Below, piece by piece: positions 7,669 to 15,196 of a stretch of DNA of 25,654 nucleotides; the first letter of the stretch is position 1; each line of letters starts with the position of its first letter. Position numbers and translations under genes: made by a program. The notes beneath the pieces are model-generated. The model ran no database searches. It was not told where the DNA came from and saw only the letters and a program-made list of their open reading frames with translations. Source of the stretch: Fodinibius sp050117475 (GTDB taxonomy: Bacteria > Bacteroidota > Rhodothermia > Balneolales > Balneolaceae); the NCBI GenBank assembly GCA_050117475.1, contig JASFMR010000051.1:1-25654 (forward strand), given 5' to 3'.

Positions 7669-10074
7669 ATGTTAAAAAATTACATCAAAATCGCACTTCG
7701 GAATCTCCAGCGTAATTTCACCTATTCCTTTATAAATATCGGTGGGTTGGCTATAGGACTTGCCAGTTGTATCATGATTATTGTATATGTACAACACGAG
7801 CTAAGCTATGATACTTTTCACCAGAATGCTGATAGAATCTATCGAGTAGGTTACGAAGTCAGTCTTGGTTCAGGTTCCAAGACTATTGCCAGTAGTCCAT
7901 ACCGGCTTGCCGGGGCCCTGAAAAATGATTTTCCCCGGCTCCCAAAGGTTACCCACTTCAGTCGTTTGTATAGCAGTCAGGTGACGGCCGGACAGAAAGT
8001 ATTCCGGGAATCAAAGATTGCTTTTGCAGATTCGATTTTTTTCAAGGTATTTAATTTTGACTTAGTGGCCGGAAATAAAAAAACCGCTCTCAACCTACCG
8101 AACCAAGTTGTGATTACCGGTAAAATCGCAGCTAAATATTTTGGAAACGAAAACCCTATCGGCCAAACCCTTAAAATAGGAACTCCTTACAGCGACGATG
8201 TGATGGAGTTAACAGTAGCCGGTGTTATGGAAGAGATGCCCACCAATACGCATTTTCATATGAATTTCTTGATCTCTATGCCGACGGGTGAGACTATTTT
8301 TTCTAATAATCTGAAATACAACTGGGGATGGGATTCGCATTACACCTATGTGGTGCTTCCATCCGACTATAGAACTTCTCAGTTTCGGTCCGATCTTATT
8401 GATTTCGGTAAGAAATACATTGAGGGTAATTGGTTCATCAAGTTTTTTGCGCAGAAAGCGGAAAAAATACACCTCCATTCCAATCTGAATAGCGAAATAG
8501 AAGCCAACAGTAGCATCACATACGTCTATATCTTTTCGGTAGTAGCTTTAATCATCCTTATTATAGCCTGTATCAATTATATGAATCTGGCTACAGCAAG
8601 GGCAGCCGAGCGGGCTCGGGAAGTTGGAGTTCGTAAATCGATAGGTGCTCACCGAGGCCAGCTTATTGGTCAGTTTTTGGGGGAATCCATATTTACCGTT
8701 GTCATTGCTATGGTGCTTGGTGTAGGGCTTTCAGAATTTGCTATGCCGCTGTTCAATCAATTAGCCGGGAAGTCTTTGGATATTAGCCTGTTTTCAGACC
8801 GCTATATTTGGTTAGGTTTCACTGGGTGTGCAGTTTTTTTAGGAATTCTTTCAGGGACTTATCCTGCTTTTTTCCTGTCTTCTTTCCAACCGGTAAAAGT
8901 TCTCAAAGGATCCATGGTCAAAATCGGCAATGGTACTATGTTCTTGAGAAAAGGATTGGTTACCCTGCAGTTTACGATATCCATTATCCTAATCGCGGGT
9001 ACAATCATTGTTTTTAATCAACTCAATTATTTCAGGAACAAGGATATTGGAGCAGCGACCCAACAGGTAGTGGTAATACCGGTACAGACTTCCGTAATAT
9101 CTAAAAATTACAATACTATTCGTTCTGAGTTGATGAGAAACAGTAATATCAGGGATGTTACAAATTCTAACCGTAAAATTGGCCGAGATATTAACAGTGG
9201 TAGTATCTATTCGGTAGTGAATTCGAAAGAAAACAAAGTAAGTAGTCGCCTGAGTAACATCTGGGTGGGGTGGGAATTTTTTGATTTCTATGATATAGAT
9301 ATTCTTAGAGGTCGCGGTTTTTCCAGGTCCATGCCATCTGATACGACTCAAAATGCCGTCGTTATCAACGAGGAAGCTGCTCGTGTTCTTGAATTGAATC
9401 CAAAAGAAGCAATTGGAAAACAGATCAGTGCCGGTCAGCATTTTACAGGTAACATTGTGGGAGTGGCGAGAGACTTCAACTTTGAAGCCCTCTATAATAA
9501 AATTAAGCCGATGGTATTCATCCTGAGTCCTCGGTCTGTAAGTTACGTATCAGTTAAAATCACTAGTCGGAATATTCCCGGTACCATGGATTACATACGG
9601 TCTGTATGGAAGCAATTTGAGCCAGACAGGATTTTTATATCATCCTTTCTGGATAAAGATCTCTATCGGTTGTATTCGGCTCAAGAGCGTTTTATGAAGG
9701 CATTCACCGTTTTTGCTCTTTTGGCCATTTTTACGGCCTGTCTCGGCATTTTCGGGCTGGCTAAATTTGCGGCGAGCAAGCGCACCAAAGAGGTAGGCAT
9801 CCGCAAGGTACTTGGTGCAACTGCAGCCGATATTGTAAAGTTACTTTCAAAAGAGATTATATGGCTAACAGGCATTGCTTTTATAATTGCGATTCCGGTC
9901 GCCTATGTTATTATGAGTAGTTGGTTGCAACAGTTTGCTTATAAGACGGCCATCAGTCCATGGATTTTTGTAGTAGCGGGAATATCAGCTGGCCTCGTTG
10001 CTTGGTTAACGGTAAGCTGGCAATCTATCCGGGCCGCATTGATAAACCCTGTTGAAAGTTTAAGAAATGAATGA
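7669..10074 (+). CDS. FtsX/MacB-like ABC transporter permease, paralogue 3
   Basis: 801 aa. TM1 at about 20-43 contains INIGGLAIGLASCIM. Periplasmic domain 1 carries AAKYFGNENPIGQTL. TM2-4 include VVALIILIIACINYMNLATA and coupling motif EVGVRKSIGAH (about 318-328). TM5 begins near residue 427 (LRKGLVTLQF), and periplasmic domain 2 contains LNPKEAIGKQI. TM6-8 carry EVGIRKVLGAT (about 708-718), and the tail is NPVESLRNE with TGA. Length and segment order match the other paralogues and no lesion is visible. The final 55 bases including the stop region (10027-10081) are identical to the end of paralogue 2, which looks like local gene conversion. Substrate and partner ATPase are not indicated. Confidence 0.93.
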   Translation: MLKNYIKIALRNLQRNFTYSFINIGGLAIGLASCIMIIVYVQHELSYDTFHQNADRIYRVGYEVSLGSGSKTIASSPYRLAGALKNDFPRLPKVTHFSRLYSSQVTAGQKVFRESKIAFADSIFFKVFNFDLVAGNKKTALNLPNQVVITGKIAAKYFGNENPIGQTLKIGTPYSDDVMELTVAGVMEEMPTNTHFHMNFLISMPTGETIFSNNLKYNWGWDSHYTYVVLPSDYRTSQFRSDLIDFGKKYIEGNWFIKFFAQKAEKIHLHSNLNSEIEANSSITYVYIFSVVALIILIIACINYMNLATARAAERAREVGVRKSIGAHRGQLIGQFLGESIFTVVIAMVLGVGLSEFAMPLFNQLAGKSLDISLFSDRYIWLGFTGCAVFLGILSGTYPAFFLSSFQPVKVLKGSMVKIGNGTMFLRKGLVTLQFTISIILIAGTIIVFNQLNYFRNKDIGAATQQVVVIPVQTSVISKNYNTIRSELMRNSNIRDVTNSNRKIGRDINSGSIYSVVNSKENKVSSRLSNIWVGWEFFDFYDIDILRGRGFSRSMPSDTTQNAVVINEEAARVLELNPKEAIGKQISAGQHFTGNIVGVARDFNFEALYNKIKPMVFILSPRSVSYVSVKITSRNIPGTMDYIRSVWKQFEPDRIFISSFLDKDLYRLYSAQERFMKAFTVFALLAIFTACLGIFGLAKFAASKRTKEVGIRKVLGATAADIVKLLSKEIIWLTGIAFIIAIPVAYVIMSSWLQQFAYKTAISPWIFVVAGISAGLVAWLTVSWQSIRAALINPVESLRNE

Positions 10075-10079
10075 GAAGT

Positions 10080-10157
10080 AGCTATCAGCCGTCGGTCTCC
10101 AGCTATCGGTGGGAGCTGAGAGTTGGCTGACAGCTGAAACCTGAAAGCTTAAAAGCT
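10080..10157 (+). repeat. Palindromic leader element between permeases 3 and 4, copy 5
   Basis: The left arm AGCTATCAGCC (10080-10090) pairs with GGCTGACAGCT (10125-10135) at 10 of 11 positions. The 58 bases 10092-10149 repeat copy 4 exactly. The end has a short extra unit, AAAGCT followed by TAAAAGCT, before the ATG at 10158, consistent with a small tandem duplication. There is no Shine-Dalgarno-like run near the start. Confidence 0.85.
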
Positions 10158-12563
10158 ATGCTCAAAAACTACATTAAAATAGCACTTCGAAACCTGAAAA
10201 GGTCCAGGACCTATACGATCATAAATGTGTTGGGCCTTGCAATTGGGGTGGCTTGTGCGATCTATATAACGTTATTTGTCAGGGATGAATTTAGCTTTGA
10301 TCGTTATAACAAACATGGAGATCAGATTTACAGGGTAGCTGGCAGGTTTAGCCAGGGCGGCGATAAAAAAACAAACAGCGCTACTACCACTTATCAGTTA
10401 GCCCCGCAGTTAGAGACTCAATTTTCCCAAATAGCTCGTGCCGTTCGTATCGATCCCAATTACGATCAAGTGGTCCGGTATGAGGATAAAAGATACCGGC
10501 AAAAAGGCATTATGTATGCCGACAGCGGCTTTTTTGATATGTTTTCGTTTGATATCATCCGGGGAAAACGATCTTCTATCCTTTCCGGGGGAAATGCGGC
10601 CGTCATTTCCACAAAACTGGCCAAAAAGTATTTTGGATCCAAATCGGCCTTGGGTAAGGTTTTGGAGGTCAATGACTGGCCTGTTGAAATTGTAGCTGTC
10701 ATGAAGCCTATGCCAAAGAACTCCCATTTTCATTCGGGCTTGGTGATTTCGATGTCGGTCATCAAGGACAAATATCCCAAGTGGGTACGCACAGATTGGT
10801 CCGGAACGAGTCACTATACCTATATTCAACTGGAGCCCCAGGCAAATTCAAAACAGCTCGAAAAGCAGATTAATCAAATATGGGGTGAACAGCACCCGGA
10901 CTATGCTGATGCCGCTGAATTTTTCCTGCAATCTCTTAAGGATATTCACTTGCAATCCCACCTCTCGTATGAGATCGAAACCAACGGGGACTTAACGTAT
11001 GTGTATATTTTTGGATTGGTCGGAATCATCCTGCTTGTAATTGGCTGTATCAATTACATGAATTTGGCTACGGCCCGAACGATAGATCGCACCAAAGAGG
11101 TGGGAATTCGCAAAGTATTGGGGGCGGGGAAAAAGCAAATCTATTTTCAATTTTTTAGTGAGTCCATATTGATGGCTTTTGCCGCGGTATTGGCCGGTAT
11201 CGTTGTGGCTGAACTTGCCATTCCGTACATAAATACATTAACCGGGAAACAGTATGCCATTGATTGGGGAAACTGGATGTATTGGGGGGGAAGCCTGTTT
11301 TTGCTGGCGCTAATCATGGGCATCCTTTCCGGCGGTTATCCCGCATTTCTCTTGGCTAAATTTAATACTTCCGGTACCATAAGAAGTGGAAAAACGACAA
11401 GCGGTTCCAACTCAAACAGGTTGCGTAAATCACTGGTAGTTGTTCAATTCGCGGCATCTATTGCCATTTTAATCGGTACAGTTGTAGTATTCAAACAGCT
11501 TGATTATATGCGCAATAAGAAGCTGGGGATTAATCCTTCGGAAGTGGTCGTTATTCCTTTCCAAACTTCAAAAATTCGGGATCAATACGATGTCTTTCGT
11601 GACCGGATGCTTGCGAATCCCAAAATAGTGGGGGTTACGGCTACGAATAATCCACTTCCGAGCAGGGTTTCTAATTGGCGGGGCTACCATCGGGAGGGAA
11701 AAGAAGATCGGATAGATGTTCCCACAATGATTGTGGATTATGATTTTTTTAAAACATTGCAAGCGAAATTTGTTTCGGGGCGGGGATTTTCCAGGAATTT
11801 TTCCACCGACAAAAGCAAGGCTTACGTCATAAATGAGGCCGCGGCCAAGTTTTTAGGATTGGAAAATCCAGTGGGAAAATCACTGCGGGGTTTGGCCTTT
11901 ACCGGAAGCAAATGGTCGAAAAAGGATGCCAAAATAATTGGAGTTGTCAAGGATTTTCACCTGGCATCCCTTCGTACCAAAATCCAACCCACGGTTTTTT
12001 CTTTATCTTCTGAAAAGACGTCTCCACTTTTCTATATGGTGGTACGGTTGAGTAGTGAGAAGCTCCCGTCGACGATTGGATTTCTTAAGAATATATGGGA
12101 TGATCTGAGCCAAAACTATCCCTTCGATTACACTTTCCTGGATCAGCAGATTCAGCATTTGTATGACAGTGAACAACGATTTCTTTCCATGTTCTCTGTT
12201 TTTGCGACTATTGCCATCATAGTTGCTTGTTTTGGAGTTTTTGGGCTGGCTGCCTTCTCCGCAAGCCGGCGCCGAAAAGAGATTGGCATAAGAAAGGTAT
12301 TGGGAGCTACGACACAAGGTATCATTTGGCTGCTTTCAAGAGAATATGTACAGCTTATGCTCGTGGCAAATGTGATTGCCTGGCCGGTCGCGTGGTGGTT
12401 TATGCATAACTGGCTAAAAGATTTTGCTTACCGTATAGATTTACGAATCTGGGAATTTATAGGAATGGGAGCACTGGCTCTGTGCCTCATCATGTTGACA
12501 GTGGCATACCAGGCTTCAAAGGCAGCAAATATGAACCCGGTGGAAAGTTTGAGAAATGAATGA
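10158..12563 (+). CDS. FtsX/MacB-like ABC transporter permease, paralogue 4
   Basis: 801 aa, opening MLKNYIKIALRNL. TM1 at about 20-43 contains VLGLAIGVACAIYITLFV. Periplasmic domain 1 has KKYFGSKSALGKVL. TM2-4 include IGCINYMNLATA and coupling motif EVGIRKVLGAG (about 314-324). Domain 2 contains LENPVGKSL and TFLDQQIQHLYDSEQRF before TM6. TM6-8 carry EIGIRKVLGAT (about 708-718). The tail is NPVESLRNE, stop TGA. TM8 is followed by ASKAANMNP, where most sisters have SIRAALxNP, but the register is preserved. It is an intact member of the array, separated from its neighbours by 83 nt upstream and 94 nt downstream, each filled by a palindromic element. Confidence 0.93.
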   Translation: MLKNYIKIALRNLKRSRTYTIINVLGLAIGVACAIYITLFVRDEFSFDRYNKHGDQIYRVAGRFSQGGDKKTNSATTTYQLAPQLETQFSQIARAVRIDPNYDQVVRYEDKRYRQKGIMYADSGFFDMFSFDIIRGKRSSILSGGNAAVISTKLAKKYFGSKSALGKVLEVNDWPVEIVAVMKPMPKNSHFHSGLVISMSVIKDKYPKWVRTDWSGTSHYTYIQLEPQANSKQLEKQINQIWGEQHPDYADAAEFFLQSLKDIHLQSHLSYEIETNGDLTYVYIFGLVGIILLVIGCINYMNLATARTIDRTKEVGIRKVLGAGKKQIYFQFFSESILMAFAAVLAGIVVAELAIPYINTLTGKQYAIDWGNWMYWGGSLFLLALIMGILSGGYPAFLLAKFNTSGTIRSGKTTSGSNSNRLRKSLVVVQFAASIAILIGTVVVFKQLDYMRNKKLGINPSEVVVIPFQTSKIRDQYDVFRDRMLANPKIVGVTATNNPLPSRVSNWRGYHREGKEDRIDVPTMIVDYDFFKTLQAKFVSGRGFSRNFSTDKSKAYVINEAAAKFLGLENPVGKSLRGLAFTGSKWSKKDAKIIGVVKDFHLASLRTKIQPTVFSLSSEKTSPLFYMVVRLSSEKLPSTIGFLKNIWDDLSQNYPFDYTFLDQQIQHLYDSEQRFLSMFSVFATIAIIVACFGVFGLAAFSASRRRKEIGIRKVLGATTQGIIWLLSREYVQLMLVANVIAWPVAWWFMHNWLKDFAYRIDLRIWEFIGMGALALCLIMLTVAYQASKAANMNPVESLRNE

Positions 12564-12568
12564 GAAGA

Positions 12569-12657
12569 AGCTGTCAGCCGCCAGTATTCAGCTATCAGAG
12601 CAGGGTAGCTGAGAACTGGCCGACTGCTGACAGCTGAAACCTGAATGCTTATGAGCC
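12569..12657 (+). repeat. Palindromic leader element between permeases 4 and 5, copy 6
   Basis: This is the longest junction (94 nt). The outer arms AGCTGTCAG (12569-12577) and CTGACAGCT (12627-12635) are perfectly complementary over 9 bp. The inner arms TCAGCTA (12588-12594) and TAGCTGA (12606-12612) pair over 7 bp. The 3' end CTGAAACCTGAATGCT is followed by a short extension holding an out-of-frame ATG (12651) before the true start at 12658. Confidence 0.85.
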
Positions 12658-15114
12658 ATGATTAAAAATTATATTAAGATCGCCTTTAGGAATCTCCGGA
12701 AATCTCCGGTGTATTCGTTTATCAACATATTCAGCCTGGCTGTGGGAATAGCCTGTTGTGTGGTCATCTACCTGTTTGTGCGACACGAATATTCCTATGA
12801 CAAGTTCCATAAGAATGGGGATCGTATTTACCGGCTAAATGAGGTGCGTTATCAAAAACCACAGAGCCAGATCAAGGATAAGCCCTTTTTTGATTCCCGT
12901 GCACCCGATGGTATTTGGAAATCGGCCTATTTACCTTTGCCGTTGGGACCTACACTAAAAGAGAAGTTCCCCGAAATTCAACATGTGGTTCGCGGAGATA
13001 AAGGAAGTGCCCTGTTACGAAAAGATCAGAAAGTAAACGAGGAATCAGTGCTGTATGTAGATGCCGATTTTTTTGAAGTCTTTTCTTTTCCACTGTTAAG
13101 AGGAAATCCTCAAAAAGTCTTATCTAATAAGAAAAGTGCAGTTCTATCCCGCAAAACGGCCCGAAAATACTTTGGAGATGAAGATCCGATGGGCAAATCA
13201 GTGATGCTAAAGATTGGGGAGGAAGAGGAGGTATTTACGGTGACGGGCATCGCAAAAGAAGCCCCGGATAACTCGAGTATTCAGTTTAATGTCTTGGTGC
13301 CCATACAAAACAGGGCCTATTATGAACGCAACAGCAATCGATGGACTAGCTTTAATACGCCTACTTTTGTTGAGTTTGTTCCAAATACCGATGTTAATGC
13401 GTTTAAAAAGAAATTGGATTCATTTGTTGCCGAGCGATTCAAATCTGACATAGAGGAGACTAGAACCCGGGTAGGGCTCCCCGAAGACGCCACAGTGTTT
13501 GAAATTGGGGTAGAACCTATTTCAGATATTCACCTGGACGCGTCTGTGAATTGGACCAATGTGAGCAATCCGCTCTATTCCTATATCTTATCAGGAATTG
13601 CCATTTTAATCTTACTGATTGCTTGCATTAACTATGTGACGCTGGCTCTGACGCGTTCGGTAAACCGGGTTAGGGAAGTGGGCATCCGAAAAGTATCCGG
13701 CGCGCACCGGTTACAGATCGCCTGGCAGTTTTGGGGAGAAACCCAGCTCTTAACGCTTTTTGCAATGATTGCGGGCTTAGGTTTGGCTGAACTGTTTTTA
13801 CCTCTTTTTAACCAGATTTCAGGGGAGAGCTTGTCTATTCGGTATTCAGGGCAAGCGGGATTCTTGGCGGTAATTTTGGGAATAACTTTCCTGACAGGCT
13901 TGATCGCAGGCAGTTATCCGGCGGTTTTCCTGGCGCGATTCAGTCCGGCTGAAATTCTCAAGGGAATGAGTGCACGCCGTTTTAAACCTCGTTTGACCAA
14001 AGGATTGTTGGTATTGCAATATAGTCTCTCCGTATTCCTGATTATCAGTTCGGTCATCATGATTCGCCAGATGGACTTCGTGAGCCAGAAAGATTTGGGC
14101 TATAATAAAGATCAGTTGGTCGGGATCCCCACCTACACCGGCTGGAATGAGAAAGGAACTCAACTGATGCAACGATATCGCAATCAACTGAATGGCGTAC
14201 CCGGTGTGGTGAATATCAGCGGGATGGCCCCGGCCCTTACAAAAGGTTCAAACCGGTATGGATTTAAAGTGGACGGGGAATATAAAACCTCTTACATCTA
14301 TTATATCGATGAAAACTTCATTAAAACGATGGGGATGGAGTTAGTAGCCGGACGTGATTTCTCTGCTGACCGTCCATCCGACAAGACCGAATCCATCATC
14401 ATCAACCAGGCGCTGGCCAAATCGATGGGCTGGGAACATCCGGTTGGCAAGCTGTTGCCCTGGAAAGGTAAAGATAATCCGTCGACGGTCATCGGTGTTG
14501 TAAAGGATTTCAATTTCCAATCGCTGGAAACCCCTATCGAGCCCATGCTGTTGCATATGGACCCGGATCAGGGAGGCATAAACAACATCATGGTGAGAAT
14601 AGGAAAAGGGGAGATTGCCCAAACATTGCCGCGTCTGAAAAAAGTGTGGTCGGAAGTGGCGGAATTTACTCCATTTGACTATTGGTTCCTGGATGATGCG
14701 GTGGCACAGCAGTACGCCTCCTACAAAAAATGGCTCCAAATTATGTCGGTCTCAACGTTTATTGCCATACTGATTGCCTGTCTCGGATTATTTGGACTTG
14801 CGGGGATTGCAGCCATCAACCGGACAAAAGAAATCGGCATTCGTAAAGTATTGGGCGCAGGCATCAGGCAAATTATCGTGCTGCTGAATAAAGATATTGT
14901 CAAATTGATTTTATTATCTATCGTAATCGCGGGCCCGGTCTCGTGGTATGTGATGGAAAAGTGGCTCACCGATTTTGCTTATCGCATAGATATTGGTCCC
15001 GATGTATTCCTGATATCGGCTATGGTAGCCTTATTGGTAGCTTTTTTAACAGTAAGTTACCACTCCGTGAAAGCGGCATTGGTAAACCCAGTGGATAGTT
15101 TAAGAAATGAATGA
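12658..15114 (+). CDS. FtsX/MacB-like ABC transporter permease, paralogue 5
   Basis: 818 aa, the longest paralogue. The extra length lies mainly early in periplasmic domain 1, at about residues 65-95 (PQSQIKDKPFFDSRAPDGIW), between the IYRLNEV strand and the LGPTLKEKFPE helix. TM1 is at about 20-43 (GIACCVVIYLFV). Domain 1 also has ARKYFGDEDPMGKSV. TM2-4 hold coupling motif EVGIRKVSGAH (about 340-350), domain 2 contains WEHPVGKLL, and TM6-8 carry EIGIRKVLGAG (about 725-735). The tail is NPVDSLRNE with TGA. TM2 ends in CINYVTLALTRS rather than the usual N-x-M/V-N-L-A/T-T-A-R. The insertion may alter what the periplasmic domain contacts; this is inference. Confidence 0.93.
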   Translation: MIKNYIKIAFRNLRKSPVYSFINIFSLAVGIACCVVIYLFVRHEYSYDKFHKNGDRIYRLNEVRYQKPQSQIKDKPFFDSRAPDGIWKSAYLPLPLGPTLKEKFPEIQHVVRGDKGSALLRKDQKVNEESVLYVDADFFEVFSFPLLRGNPQKVLSNKKSAVLSRKTARKYFGDEDPMGKSVMLKIGEEEEVFTVTGIAKEAPDNSSIQFNVLVPIQNRAYYERNSNRWTSFNTPTFVEFVPNTDVNAFKKKLDSFVAERFKSDIEETRTRVGLPEDATVFEIGVEPISDIHLDASVNWTNVSNPLYSYILSGIAILILLIACINYVTLALTRSVNRVREVGIRKVSGAHRLQIAWQFWGETQLLTLFAMIAGLGLAELFLPLFNQISGESLSIRYSGQAGFLAVILGITFLTGLIAGSYPAVFLARFSPAEILKGMSARRFKPRLTKGLLVLQYSLSVFLIISSVIMIRQMDFVSQKDLGYNKDQLVGIPTYTGWNEKGTQLMQRYRNQLNGVPGVVNISGMAPALTKGSNRYGFKVDGEYKTSYIYYIDENFIKTMGMELVAGRDFSADRPSDKTESIIINQALAKSMGWEHPVGKLLPWKGKDNPSTVIGVVKDFNFQSLETPIEPMLLHMDPDQGGINNIMVRIGKGEIAQTLPRLKKVWSEVAEFTPFDYWFLDDAVAQQYASYKKWLQIMSVSTFIAILIACLGLFGLAGIAAINRTKEIGIRKVLGAGIRQIIVLLNKDIVKLILLSIVIAGPVSWYVMEKWLTDFAYRIDIGPDVFLISAMVALLVAFLTVSYHSVKAALVNPVDSLRNE

Positions 15115-15118
15115 TTTA

Positions 15119-15196
15119 AAAGCTGTCAGCCGTCGGTCTTAAGCTACAGTGGGAGCTGAGAGCTGGCTGAAAGCTGATAGCTAAAACCTGACAGCT
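15119..15196 (+). repeat. Palindromic leader element between permeases 5 and 6, copy 7
   Basis: The left arm AGCTGTCAGCC (15121-15131) faces GGCTGAAAGCT (15165-15175) with one mismatch. The inner arms AGCT (15142-15145) and AGCT (15154-15157) flank ACAGTGGG. The 3' end CTAAAACCTGACAGCT abuts the ATG at 15197. The sequence GTCAGCCGTCGGTCT is shared with part of copy 5. Confidence 0.82.

Noticed and set aside
12651..12657. ATG at 12651 as an alternative start of permease 5
   Set aside because: It is out of frame with the permease; the ATG at 12658 gives the conserved MIKNY opening.
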